This document shows, piece by piece, positions 33,171 to 42,860 of a DNA stretch of 64,000 nt (the stretch's first letter is position 1; every line of letters starts with the position of its first letter). Below the pieces are notes generated by a model that saw nothing but the letters and a program-made list of their open reading frames with translations, ran no database searches and had not been told where the DNA came from. The position numbers were made by a program, and so were the translations under genes. Source of the stretch: Acinetobacter shaoyimingii (lineage in GTDB: Bacteria > Pseudomonadota > Gammaproteobacteria > Pseudomonadales > Moraxellaceae); contig NZ_CP049801.1 in assembly GCF_011578045.1 (NCBI RefSeq), forward strand, positions 806,001 to 870,000. The letters are read 5' to 3'.

Positions 33171-34538
33171 TTATTCAGGCTGATACCAAGTATTTAATAA
33201 ATCCAACATTGCAGACACTTTATCAAAGCATTCTTGATATTCGGCATCGGCATTGGAAGCAATAGTAATACCGCCTCCTGCCCAAATAGAAACATCATCC
33301 TGATATTTTTGAATACTTCGAATTAAAATATTCCAAGACCCAGTCCCATCGAAATTAAAGTAGCCCATTGAGCCACAATATGCGCCACGTGGTGAGCTTT
33401 CAAGTTCTTCAATAATTTGCATTGCACGAATTTTTGGAGCTCCCGTGATCGAACCACCTGGAAGCGCTGACAGTAGCATGTCAAAAGGGTGAACATCTGC
33501 TTTAAGCGTTGCTCTGACTTCACTCACCATATGATGAACTTGATTAAACGATTCAATTTCAAATAATTGCGGTGTTTTTACAGAACCTTTTTCAGCATAA
33601 ACACTTAAATCATTACGTAATAAATCGACAATCATTAAGTTTTCAGCTTGATCTTTTTCAGAGTGTTTAAGCGTATTTTTGGATTGTTGATCGCGCAATG
33701 GATCTGCATAACGGGGCATTGTGCCTTTGATTGGGCGTGTAACGATTTCACGCTCATTTTTAAAATCAATGAAAAGCTCAGGTGAGCAACTGAGTAACTC
33801 AAACTCATCTAATTTCAAATATCCAGCATAAGGTGCATTGGTGAGTGACCAAAAATCTTCAGCCGTTTCAATCAAATTTCCTGTAGCTTTTGCTGTGAAC
33901 GCTTGTGTGAGATTAATTTGATAGCAATCTCCAGCGACAATATATTCTTGAATTTTTTCAAAACTTTGTATGTATTCGCTTTTTTTCCATTGTGCATGGC
34001 ACGGTGCTGTGAGTTTGAAATTTGACTGATCCGGTTGATTTATAATTTCTTCTAATAAATCAAATATTTCCTGTGCATTTGACTCTAAGCTGTGAAATAT
34101 CCAGTGATTATTCTCGTTTCTTATAAAGCTTTTATAGCAACCCAAATATGCATTGGGTTGTTGACGAAATTGGGTCTTTACTTGTGCTTGGGTGGCAAAA
34201 TTATAGTCAATAAATCCAATATATCCGCCATTGAAATAACCAAACTCATCTTGATTTGACATACTCTGAAACATTATAAAATCTGATAAAGATGAAATAT
34301 CAATGTTCTTTTTGTATTTCAAATCTTTATCGCGATCAAAAACGTGATGCACATCTTGAATTTGAATACAATACTTTTCTGGCAAAAAACCGATGACAGG
34401 TTGACCGTTATTTTCTAAATAGACGCATCCAAATAATGAATTCAGTTGTTTTAGAATATCTGACTTTGATAAAAAACAAAGACTTAATTCTTTAGAAAAG
34501 AGAAAATTATTTGTTGATGTATTGTTACTAGAACTCAT
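33171..34538 (-). CDS. pabB: Aminodeoxychorismate synthase component I
   Basis: 455 residues, a chorismate-binding enzyme. PabB with a PabA amidotransferase converts chorismate to 4-amino-4-deoxychorismate on the way to folate. The C-terminal chorismate-binding domain (about 190-455) carries PIKGTMPR, GGSITGAPK and the ending AGGGITIASNADAEYQE. Its lysine in PIKGT marks PabB, where TrpE has alanine. The N-terminal half is divergent. It stands alone and is convergent with hisC. Confidence 0.9.
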   Translation of the reverse strand: MSSSNNTSTNNFLFSKELSLCFLSKSDILKQLNSLFGCVYLENNGQPVIGFLPEKYCIQIQDVHHVFDRDKDLKYKKNIDISSLSDFIMFQSMSNQDEFGYFNGGYIGFIDYNFATQAQVKTQFRQQPNAYLGCYKSFIRNENNHWIFHSLESNAQEIFDLLEEIINQPDQSNFKLTAPCHAQWKKSEYIQSFEKIQEYIVAGDCYQINLTQAFTAKATGNLIETAEDFWSLTNAPYAGYLKLDEFELLSCSPELFIDFKNEREIVTRPIKGTMPRYADPLRDQQSKNTLKHSEKDQAENLMIVDLLRNDLSVYAEKGSVKTPQLFEIESFNQVHHMVSEVRATLKADVHPFDMLLSALPGGSITGAPKIRAMQIIEELESSPRGAYCGSMGYFNFDGTGSWNILIRSIQKYQDDVSIWAGGGITIASNADAEYQECFDKVSAMLDLLNTWYQPE

Positions 34539-34687
34539 TTTTTAAATGTTACCATATTTGATGACCACATCACATTAACGCCGTTTATCGGGAATTGTTT
34601 AAAATTTAAAAACAAGTGTTGAAGATATGTTTTCATAAGGTTAATTTAACAATGCAAACCGGACTACTCAAGGATTGACGTAACAGT

Positions 34688-34702
34688 TGTTAAAATAACA
34701 AA
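34688..34702. promoter_or_regulatory. Inverted repeat upstream of filA
   Basis: TTGTTAAAATAACAA is a 6-bp inverted repeat around AAA, 69 bases before the filA ATG and just after a TTGACG (34675-34680) that could be a -35. It may be an operator; no matching -10 at ideal spacing was found. Confidence 0.3.
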
Positions 34703-34770
34703 AAACAGCTGCTACAGCGCAGAGTAGTTAACAAGGAATAGTAATAAAAAATACTCTTGGGAGAGTACAC

Positions 34771-35643
34771 ATGAAAATATTTACAAAACTGGCTTTGGTT
34801 TCTTCAATTGCAATCAGTGGAAACGCAATGGCTTTACAAGCTATGGATGATGAAACACTAAGTGCAACGACTGGTCAAGATGGTATCAGCATTGGTATTA
34901 AATTGGATGGTGGTGCAATTACAATTGGTCAAGTACTCATACATGATAATACCGGTTTAGCAGCTAAAGGTGCAGCAGGTGATGCTGGTTTTGGTGGTAC
35001 AGATACAGCAGGTGCCATTGTTATTGGTAAAGGGGATGCAACGCCTGGCGTAAAAATTACTCAAACTGATCCAAATGCCAATTTAGTTGATCTAGTTATT
35101 GATAGTGATGCAGGTACTGGTCCAAATGGCGCTTTCTTAAACGTTGCAGCAAATATCACTGGTCTTAAAGCTGAAATCGGTTCGATTGGCGTGGGTAAAT
35201 CTGGTGTGAAAACTGCAGGCTCAGTTGTTCGTGGCGCAGTTGATGGCAGTGTAAATGAAATTTTAACAGGCTTAACACTTGAGCTTGGTACTGTGGGTGC
35301 AAATATCCAGTTAGGTGCTACACCTCAAGGTGCAATGATTGTGCTTGATTCACAAATCGCAGGTGGTTTGAAACTTACTGACCTTGGTATTAAAGACAAT
35401 GCAGCCGGTGGTTCTATCCATCTTGATGAAATCCAAGTGGTTAAAACTGGTCAAACATACTTAGATGCCAATGCAAAAATTGGTGTTTCAACCAAAGGAA
35501 TCGAAATTCGCCCTGTAGCACAAGATATTAGTGCTTACATCAGTGGTGTGCGTTTAGGCGATAAAACTGCAGCATCTATTGGTGATGTAGAAATTAAAGG
35601 TCTAAATATGGGTGCATCTACGATCATTATCTCTGGTCACTAA
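34771..35643 (+). CDS. filA: FilA, putative surface/pilus-like protein
   Basis: 290 residues. Signal peptide (MKIFTKLALVSSIAISGNAMA) then MDDETLSATTGQDG, a motif found at the start of a family of exported Acinetobacter/Pseudomonas proteins. The mature chain is Gly/Ala/Asp/Thr-rich, without cysteine, and of repetitive beta character. First gene of the six-gene fil cluster, which genus annotation calls a putative pilus assembly cluster; the pilus role is not proven by anything I see. Strong codon bias and an AGAG ribosome site suggest good expression. Confidence 0.75.
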   Translation: MKIFTKLALVSSIAISGNAMALQAMDDETLSATTGQDGISIGIKLDGGAITIGQVLIHDNTGLAAKGAAGDAGFGGTDTAGAIVIGKGDATPGVKITQTDPNANLVDLVIDSDAGTGPNGAFLNVAANITGLKAEIGSIGVGKSGVKTAGSVVRGAVDGSVNEILTGLTLELGTVGANIQLGATPQGAMIVLDSQIAGGLKLTDLGIKDNAAGGSIHLDEIQVVKTGQTYLDANAKIGVSTKGIEIRPVAQDISAYISGVRLGDKTAASIGDVEIKGLNMGASTIIISGH

Positions 35644-35808
35644 GACGCTGTTCAAGAACGTGTGCTAGGCATACGTTCTTGATCTTATTTGAAGTGTGGC
35701 AAAACAATAAAATTAATACATGACATTGAAAGTATATAAAACGTTACGAAGAAAAAATTGAAAAATTAAACATAGGCATATGGACGCCAAATTTAAATAG
35801 CCAAGATT

Positions 35809-36642
35809 ATGATAGAAATTACATTAGGTTCTGCAATTATTTATTACTTTGCAAGCCATGCTCTTGAAAATAAAAAAAAACCTCCTGAAGCGGTTTATTA
35901 TTCGGAAGTATTAGATTCTAGAGACCCGTCTTTTGCACGTAACCACAGTGAAGTGGTGATGATCAAACCTGCATTGGAAAATCAGTTCAGAGGCATTGTT
36001 CGTCAGGCCTATGACTACAGTTGCGGTTCTGCGGCATTAACCACTGTTTTAAATGGATTTGTGGGGACACAACTCTCTGAATTACAAACGATGGAAGGTT
36101 TACTCAAATTTGGTGAATACAACCGAATTATAGAACGTCGTAGCTTTTCCCTTCTTGATATGAAGCGTTTCGTCACTGCTTTAGGTTATGAAAGCGGTGG
36201 ATATAAAGGCGAATTCGAAGATCTTATCAAACAAAATCAACCCGCAATTGTCCCGATCAATTATGCGGGTTTTAAGCATTTTGTTGTTTATAAAGCTTAT
36301 AAAGATGGTCGTGTCTATGTCGCCGACCCAGCATTGGGAAATATCAGTTTCGATCAATCTCGATTTCAAGAGATTTGGGAGAACAACACCATGTTTCTCA
36401 TTAATGTTCCTCAAGAACAACAAAAAAATTTATTGGCATTACAAGAAGCTGATTTAAGACATGTAGATGATGCCACTATCAATCGCTATGCGATTGTGGA
36501 GGTTCAAAACTCTCCCGAATTTATGAACAAAATTGCTGATCGTGCATCGACAATGCGAAAAGTGATCGATACCGGTCCAAATTCACCGACATATAATCAA
36601 CCCATCAATACCTTTATGCGACTTTACTATAAGAGAAAGTAA
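35809..36642 (+). CDS. filB: FilB, C39-like cysteine peptidase
   Basis: 277 residues. A short N-terminal hydrophobic stretch (about 3-18) may be a signal or anchor. A papain-like C39 peptidase core follows, with catalytic Cys72 in YDYSCGSAAL, His157 in GFKHFVVY and Asp173 in YVADPALGN. C39 domains usually cut double-glycine leaders as part of ABC exporters; here the domain stands alone without an ABC transporter. A likely substrate is a cluster-mate such as FilA, but this is inference. It lies 165 bases after filA and 35 before filC. Confidence 0.82.
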   Translation: MIEITLGSAIIYYFASHALENKKKPPEAVYYSEVLDSRDPSFARNHSEVVMIKPALENQFRGIVRQAYDYSCGSAALTTVLNGFVGTQLSELQTMEGLLKFGEYNRIIERRSFSLLDMKRFVTALGYESGGYKGEFEDLIKQNQPAIVPINYAGFKHFVVYKAYKDGRVYVADPALGNISFDQSRFQEIWENNTMFLINVPQEQQKNLLALQEADLRHVDDATINRYAIVEVQNSPEFMNKIADRASTMRKVIDTGPNSPTYNQPINTFMRLYYKRK

Positions 36643-36677
36643 AACAAATAAAATGAATAAGCGAGCAGGAATATAAA

Positions 36678-37880
36678 ATGAATAATCAATGGATGAAAAA
36701 AACTTTACTTGCATTAAGTATTCAAATGACTATGGGGATAGTTTATGCCGCAGAGCAAACAACTATCGCTGAAACAAATTCTTTAGATGAACTATCTGCA
36801 ACAAAAACAAACCAAGAACTAAAAGCAGATCAACAAACCCAAGCAAAATCTCAAGTCACGGATACTGGCATAGATCAAAATGAAACGCCTTCTTTAGCTC
36901 CTAGAGAGGGAACGGCTGCATCTGCATTACAACAAAAAGAAGGAGATGCCAGTCAAAAAACCAATTTAGAAGAAGTGTTCACATCGAATGAACGCCAATA
37001 TTCATTAATCAAAAAAGGTGAATTTTCAGCTTTCTATGATTTGGATTATACCTATTACCGCGATTCACAAATCAATGCTGCTATTGATGATCGTATCGTT
37101 AGTCAGTTGCGTATTGATGAAGATGCAAATCATACGATTACCAATACTTTTTCAGCTCAATATGGTTTAAGAGATAATTTAACCTTAAGTGCTTCAGTAC
37201 CATTCGTCGCGAAGTCAGACAGCTTAAAAGATACTACCACCGCAGGTTTAGGTGATATTAGCTTTGGCGCACGTTGGGAACCATTTCCTTTAAAAGCAGG
37301 TCGTTTACCGCTGATTTTATTTGGTTCTGTTTCGACTAAAACGGGTGATAGTCCTTATGAAATTAATCCTGAAAAAGATCTTCAAACAGGGAAGGGATAT
37401 TATTCAGTTGGCTTAGGTGCAAGTACGCGTAAATATATTGATCCTGTTGTACTTTTTGCCTCTGTGTCGGCAAGTTATGGTTTTAAAGAAACAGGGTTAA
37501 ACCAAATTCGTGGTGGTGGTAATGCCAATGGTGAAGGTGGTGACGGTAAGTATCGTATTTTAGATACCTTTGATCCTGGAATTAGTGGTGGATTCTCTTT
37601 TGGTTTCGCCTACTCATTTAACTATGACGTATCGCTGACCATGTCATATCAACAGTCATTTAACACCAATGCCAAATATTCGTATACGACAGGTGAAAGT
37701 TTCAATGCGGCCTTACAAAGTAGTGCGATGTTCTCTGTCGCATTGGGTGTTCGTGTAAGTCCTGAAACAATTGTTAACGGTACCATCGGTATTGGTTTGA
37801 CTGAAGATGCACCAGATATAACACTAGGTCTATCTTTCCCATTAGATATTTTAGGCTTTGGAAAGAAAAAACCAAGCTAA
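36678..37880 (+). CDS. filC: FilC, outer-membrane beta-barrel (transporter-like)
   Basis: 400 residues. Signal peptide cut near VYAAEQ, then a low-complexity Gln/Thr-rich stretch (about 25-110) and a C-terminal barrel with strands such as LTLSASVPFVAK and GLGDISFGARWEPF. These look like the meta-pathway phenol-degradation outer-membrane family. It probably spans the outer membrane; its cargo is unknown. It is flanked closely by filB and filD (12-base gap), so it is co-transcribed. Confidence 0.75.
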   Translation: MNNQWMKKTLLALSIQMTMGIVYAAEQTTIAETNSLDELSATKTNQELKADQQTQAKSQVTDTGIDQNETPSLAPREGTAASALQQKEGDASQKTNLEEVFTSNERQYSLIKKGEFSAFYDLDYTYYRDSQINAAIDDRIVSQLRIDEDANHTITNTFSAQYGLRDNLTLSASVPFVAKSDSLKDTTTAGLGDISFGARWEPFPLKAGRLPLILFGSVSTKTGDSPYEINPEKDLQTGKGYYSVGLGASTRKYIDPVVLFASVSASYGFKETGLNQIRGGGNANGEGGDGKYRILDTFDPGISGGFSFGFAYSFNYDVSLTMSYQQSFNTNAKYSYTTGESFNAALQSSAMFSVALGVRVSPETIVNGTIGIGLTEDAPDITLGLSFPLDILGFGKKKPS

Positions 37881-37892
37881 CGGAGTGATGGT

Positions 37893-39557
37893 ATGAAATA
37901 CCTTCGTTTACACCCGTTAGTGATTGGTATGTTATTAACGGGGTTTTCTGTCCCTGCATTGGCACAATTGGGGCAAAATTTGTCGGTCGATGTTAGATCG
38001 TTGAGTATGGGTAATGCGGTTACAGCAGATCCACCTGGTATCAGTGCTGTACATTTCAACCCTGCGGCACTGACTAAACTCAAGGGCTTACATACAGATG
38101 TTCAAGGCTTGATTGCGAACTTTGATGTTGAACGTCAGTTCTCTGCGCCACCGGGCTATAACGTTTTTGGCTATTCAGATGATCCTTTAGTTTGTAATGA
38201 TCCAGCCGATAATCCATCTGATATTTGTACCGATTATAAAGGTGTGGTAAATGGCGATGTTGAATATGCTAGCCTTTATGTACCTATTTTAAAGAAAATG
38301 GTCGATCTTGGTGAAGGTTGGCCTATTGCAGCGCCTACAGCTGGGATTTCCTATAATCCACCTGGTTCTAAACTGACTTATGCAACCTCTGTGTACGCAC
38401 CATTGATGGCTGGATTTGGCTCTGAAGATGGAAATCCAGGTAACTTCATGGGGCAACAAATTGCCATTGAACGGATTACCTATTTATCCCCCACCATTGC
38501 ATATGAAGTGAATGATCAACTTTCTATTGGTGCTTCTGTCGGTATGTCTTACCAAGCAATCGCCATGAATACCGGACTACGTTTTCCGAATGAGCTGATT
38601 GGTGCGGTGAGGATGATTGATGAAAAAATCTGTAAGCAATTTCGTGATAATTCAAACCTAATTACCGATCTCTTGCTTTTTGGTATTTGTAATGCACAAG
38701 AGGGAATGAACCCCTTTGGAAAATTTGGACAACTCGAAGTGGCAATGGAGCAATCCTTAAGTCCAAGTTATAACCTAGGGGTACTTTGGGAGCCAAATGA
38801 AGATTTCGGTTTTGGTTTGGTCTATCAAAGCGCTGCAAAAATGCGTTTAAAAGGCAAATATTTTATCAACAATGCATATGCGCCACGTGAGTTAATCAGA
38901 GGGTTGAATACTTCTACCACAGGGCAGGTTTTAGCAAAAATTTTAGGTTTTCCAGATTTTATTCCGCCAACAGAATCTGGTTTAGTTTCTATGGATCTCG
39001 AATATCCATCGCATGTGCAAGCTGGGATTAAATACAAAGTACTGCCAAATTTACAAGTCAATGTAGATGTCGGTTGGACAGATTATTCATCTTGGGACAA
39101 ATTTAAGTTTGAATTTGATCGTCAGATTTCGGCTTTAAAAATCGCTAAGTTATTGTCAAATGAAGTGTCCGATACATCATTGTCTTTACCTTTAGGTTTC
39201 CAGTCAGCTTGGAACTGGGGAATTGGCGTTGAATATACATTTAACGATCGTTTGAAGTTCCGAGCGGGCTATGAGCCGAGAACCAGTGCAATTCCAGATG
39301 ATAAGCGTAATACCATGGTCCCTATTAACAATGCTCAAATGTTTGGTTTGGGTGTGGGCTATCGCTTTGATGAAGACACAGATTTAGACCTTTCCGTTGC
39401 ATTCTTACGTAGCCGAGACAATATTCCAGCGGGGACAAGTAGCCTTGCCAACAAAGATGGCGTCAATAACCTGCTTTTAAATCCATATGCAGGTTTGAAT
39501 GTCGCAACCAATACGAAAATATTGATTCTTGGTCTTAACTATAGGACGAGATGGTGA
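37893..39557 (+). CDS. filD: FilD, FadL/OmpP1-family outer-membrane protein
   Basis: 554 residues. Signal peptide cut at PALAQ, then the FadL-type N-terminus SVDVRSLSMGNAVTADPPG with FNPAALTKL, and a long series of barrel strands ending in aromatic residues (LNYRTRW at the C-terminus). FadL proteins let hydrophobic molecules cross the outer membrane. In this cluster it may serve lipid or polymer transport, which is unproven. It overlaps filE by 7 bases, so translation is coupled. Confidence 0.82.
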   Translation: MKYLRLHPLVIGMLLTGFSVPALAQLGQNLSVDVRSLSMGNAVTADPPGISAVHFNPAALTKLKGLHTDVQGLIANFDVERQFSAPPGYNVFGYSDDPLVCNDPADNPSDICTDYKGVVNGDVEYASLYVPILKKMVDLGEGWPIAAPTAGISYNPPGSKLTYATSVYAPLMAGFGSEDGNPGNFMGQQIAIERITYLSPTIAYEVNDQLSIGASVGMSYQAIAMNTGLRFPNELIGAVRMIDEKICKQFRDNSNLITDLLLFGICNAQEGMNPFGKFGQLEVAMEQSLSPSYNLGVLWEPNEDFGFGLVYQSAAKMRLKGKYFINNAYAPRELIRGLNTSTTGQVLAKILGFPDFIPPTESGLVSMDLEYPSHVQAGIKYKVLPNLQVNVDVGWTDYSSWDKFKFEFDRQISALKIAKLLSNEVSDTSLSLPLGFQSAWNWGIGVEYTFNDRLKFRAGYEPRTSAIPDDKRNTMVPINNAQMFGLGVGYRFDEDTDLDLSVAFLRSRDNIPAGTSSLANKDGVNNLLLNPYAGLNVATNTKILILGLNYRTRW

Positions 39558-40831
39558 GTGATATGAATCATAAAAAACATCAAGCTCTATTTCATCTTCA
39601 CTCTATGCATGCTCAGTTTATGAGTTTTGATCTATCTAAGCATTTTAAAAACTTAGGATTCATTGGTTGTTTGACAGTAGTGTCTTGTCCGTTGTTCGCA
39701 GCAGACTTTTTTACCATTATTGGACCAGATGGACGTCCAATGGTGATTCAACGCAAAGACAGTAAAAAAAACGTTGAGAAATCAGTAAACCATAGATCTT
39801 CTGGACAAAAGCAGCTATCTCAGCCAATAGTGAACGATGAGATAAAACATACGGATTCATCTCAAACTCGACATCAACCTGATCAAGCTGTTGTACATTC
39901 GATACCTCAATCCGAAAATAATACGGTTCGTGTGGATGCTCAAGATCATGTAAGCGGACATCAAATCGATTCAAAGCATTTATCGACGATAACAATGCCT
40001 GCTACAACGTCTCATGTTGAACATCCTAATGTAGAAAAAAATCAGAATAATCAAGAGTCAAAAGGCATCGTCTCTGGTGTAACTCAATCGGTGAAAAATA
40101 TTTTTAACCGAGACAAGTCACCAAAAAAAGAAGTTCAACCGACCAAGGTAACAGTGATAGACGGTGTCAAATATATTGATAACGAATATCTAGAAGATCG
40201 TGAATTTAACCTAGAAGGACGTAAACGGTTTTATATGACCCAAGATTTTGGTGGAGGGCGTAAATTCGAAACTGTAGAAAGAGAAAAAGGCATTACCAAG
40301 TCGGTGTTGAATAAGTTTATCAATGCTGGAAAAGCAGAAGAGAAAACACCAGTGGTTTTAGCATCTACCTACTATCGAATGCCAAAAGATGATGTTGTAC
40401 AAAGTTTAGAACAGACTTGTTTTGCAGACAAAAAAATTAAAAAAGCGAAGGTGCTTGGTGCAAAAAAAGAAGAATTAGGGATTTGGCCTGTGAAGCCGAT
40501 TAAAGAAAAATTTGCTTATGAAGTCGTGAAGTTGGATCAGCGTGTTCAAAATATCCAAGTGGTTTCCTATGCTTCTTCTCAAAACAATCCAAATTTTTAT
40601 TGGCCATTTGTTGTCTTTCTAGATCAGCAGGGCTGTGTAATTGAAGGTGTGAGTGGTTTCAAAAATGAGAATAAAACGGAAACGAATTTTAGTCATTCTG
40701 CACTTGAAGGGGTTTTGATCAAGCCTCCACAGGCTGTTTATTTGTTTATGACCCCATTGGTTGAATCCATTGATGCCCAGAACGTCCAGCTCAGTAATCA
40801 AGGGCAAATCAAGCTTACTGTTTTACAATAA
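39551..40831 (+). CDS. filE: FilE, exported protein of the fil cluster
   Basis: 426 residues. A hydrophobic export signal lies unusually far in (about 33-50, GFIGCLTVVSCPLFAADF), so ATG 39563 or a later start is possible. The middle (about 60-190) is polar and low-complexity, rich in Gln, His, Ser and Asn, probably disordered. The last 220 or so residues look folded, beginning TVIDGVKYIDNEYLEDREFN. No known domain recognised. It overlaps the end of filD and is 18 bases before filF. Confidence 0.75.
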   Translation: MVSDMNHKKHQALFHLHSMHAQFMSFDLSKHFKNLGFIGCLTVVSCPLFAADFFTIIGPDGRPMVIQRKDSKKNVEKSVNHRSSGQKQLSQPIVNDEIKHTDSSQTRHQPDQAVVHSIPQSENNTVRVDAQDHVSGHQIDSKHLSTITMPATTSHVEHPNVEKNQNNQESKGIVSGVTQSVKNIFNRDKSPKKEVQPTKVTVIDGVKYIDNEYLEDREFNLEGRKRFYMTQDFGGGRKFETVEREKGITKSVLNKFINAGKAEEKTPVVLASTYYRMPKDDVVQSLEQTCFADKKIKKAKVLGAKKEELGIWPVKPIKEKFAYEVVKLDQRVQNIQVVSYASSQNNPNFYWPFVVFLDQQGCVIEGVSGFKNENKTETNFSHSALEGVLIKPPQAVYLFMTPLVESIDAQNVQLSNQGQIKLTVLQ

Positions 40832-40849
40832 TTTTTAGAGCATAAGATC

Positions 40850-42775
40850 ATGAAAAAAAAGATATTACTCCCATTAAGTTTGTCGACTTTTGTGCTTGCT
40901 TTGTCAGGTTGTGGCGGTGGCGGAGAAAGTGCGACGATCAATGAAGATCCATATCAGGGTGTTGTAACCACGACCAATGGTTGTGATGTGGGAAACACCC
41001 AATGTCAAAATTTTATTATCGATTACCCGATTGAAGGGTTAAATTTCGACTGTAGTAGCGTCGTCAACAAGCATTTTGTGACCAAGATAGAAGGCAATGT
41101 TGCCACAGGTGCATGTTTAACAGGCGACAAAATTAGTTTTTATTTACAGGGCTCACAAAGCAGTCGGAAAGTAGAATTAGGTACGGTGGACTTAAAGCAA
41201 ATCGTACCGACAAAAATTGAAAATAAAGCTGCGTTGATTAGTCTTGCTGATATCGCCAAAGGTATGACAGGCAAAGAAATTAGTAACCAAACCATGTCGG
41301 ATGATACTTACAAGACGTTGGTACGTATCATTCGTGTTTTTCAAGCGATTGGTGTAAAGCAAAATGAATATGTCGCGGGAGATGTTCAACCGATCAGTAT
41401 CACCACCAACTTTAAAAATGAGCTAAGCAAACTCGATGCAAATGTTGTTGTGGCAGATTTCTTAGATGGAACCTATGAAAGCGACTTAAGTCCTTGGTTA
41501 AATATTTCTGAAGTAAATGAAACAGTCGCAGTTCAAGTGGCAAAACAATTGGGTAATTTGAGCAATGTAAACATTTATTCTACATCGTTCTTGACCCTTG
41601 AAACTTTAGTTGGAAATCTGAATGGCTTTAGTGGAAGTAGTCAAACTGAAGATTCAATTGGTAATTTAATTGCGCTGACTACTCGTCAAGGGTATACCGT
41701 TGGCTATGCATTACAGTGGACGGGTAAAGTTGACTTGAGCAATGGTCAAACAGGATCTTTGATTTCAAGAATGAAATTGGTGACGCAAGTGCCCCCGAAA
41801 AAATTAAATACTTATTCACAAACTGGTGTTGGTGGAACGCATTTAACTGACATTAAAGATTGGATTAATCCGTTCACTCAGAAAATTGCTACGCCATTGG
41901 TGCTCAGAACCAATCCTGAAAATAATGATGTGATGCAGATTTACCAAGGTAAATTCATCAATCAAAATGTTATTCCCGGCAATTTTGATGTGTATAAAAG
42001 TTTATCTGGTGAAACGCAGGCACCATCAGACAGTAGTACTTACGGCAAATGGCGTCAAAGCGATTCAGGTAAACAATTTGATGGCACAATCGATCTGTTT
42101 AAATCAAATCCAGCCACGTATTTAAATCGTGATGTATTTTTAACAGCGAACAATACCAAAGCTGGCGAAGTTTATATTTTTCCACTCTACGCAGATTTAA
42201 AATTTAACTTTAGTGATAGTTCTATTGAACCCGTCCAAATGAGTATCGTGATTGATGAAAATGGGGATATTAGAACCAATCGATCAGCAACATCGTTAAC
42301 ATCGAATAAATGCTTAACTGTGAATAACGTTATGATGGACAGTGATAATGTTCAGCAATATCGTATTGGCACAACTGGGGCAGTCAATTCGAGTAGTAAT
42401 GATAAGTCGATAACATTGCGTATGATTTTAGCAAACCCAATTTTTGAAAAACTTGATGGTGTATTAGTTGGTCTAAATTATACAGATCAAGTGTTTTCAA
42501 ATGAGCAAGTAGGTTTTGCATCAGATGGTGTTCGTCTAAATTTAATGAATTTAATTGTAGACAAAAATACCGCTCGAGGCATTAATATTTCGGGCTGGGA
42601 CAATAACCAGACCAAAGTTGCTCAGTGGGGGAATGTTTACGCTTCATATCAAAGTGTATTTAATCAAGAAAATAAAAATGCGGTTTTGTCTCAGCAACAA
42701 ATTGATTTGGCAAAACGTACAAGCGGTACGATTGAGGTGAGTTTACCTGATTGTTATGAAGTCAAAACCAAGTAA
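40850..42775 (+). CDS. filF: FilF, large lipoprotein of the fil cluster
   Basis: 641 residues. Lipoprotein signal with lipobox LSGC (Cys21) and a GGGGE linker, then a long domain with five or so further cysteines near both ends (Cys44, Cys52, Cys63, Cys83 and late Cys), which could form disulfides outside the inner membrane. No enzyme motif seen. FilF of A. baumannii has been named a putative pilus assembly protein and studied as a surface antigen; the function is unproven. Last gene of the operon, followed by a terminator. Confidence 0.78.
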   Translation: MKKKILLPLSLSTFVLALSGCGGGGESATINEDPYQGVVTTTNGCDVGNTQCQNFIIDYPIEGLNFDCSSVVNKHFVTKIEGNVATGACLTGDKISFYLQGSQSSRKVELGTVDLKQIVPTKIENKAALISLADIAKGMTGKEISNQTMSDDTYKTLVRIIRVFQAIGVKQNEYVAGDVQPISITTNFKNELSKLDANVVVADFLDGTYESDLSPWLNISEVNETVAVQVAKQLGNLSNVNIYSTSFLTLETLVGNLNGFSGSSQTEDSIGNLIALTTRQGYTVGYALQWTGKVDLSNGQTGSLISRMKLVTQVPPKKLNTYSQTGVGGTHLTDIKDWINPFTQKIATPLVLRTNPENNDVMQIYQGKFINQNVIPGNFDVYKSLSGETQAPSDSSTYGKWRQSDSGKQFDGTIDLFKSNPATYLNRDVFLTANNTKAGEVYIFPLYADLKFNFSDSSIEPVQMSIVIDENGDIRTNRSATSLTSNKCLTVNNVMMDSDNVQQYRIGTTGAVNSSSNDKSITLRMILANPIFEKLDGVLVGLNYTDQVFSNEQVGFASDGVRLNLMNLIVDKNTARGINISGWDNNQTKVAQWGNVYASYQSVFNQENKNAVLSQQQIDLAKRTSGTIEVSLPDCYEVKTK

Positions 42776-42802
42776 TCTTTGAGAAGCGAAAATTTACAAT
42801 CA

Positions 42803-42830
42803 AAAATCCATCTTCATGATGGATTTTTTA
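42803..42830 (+). terminator. Terminator of the fil operon
   Basis: AAAATCCATC / GATGGATTTT with loop TTCAT and further T's. Confidence 0.85.
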
Positions 42831-42860
42831 TCGAATAGATTTAAATGTTTGAGTTAGGGA

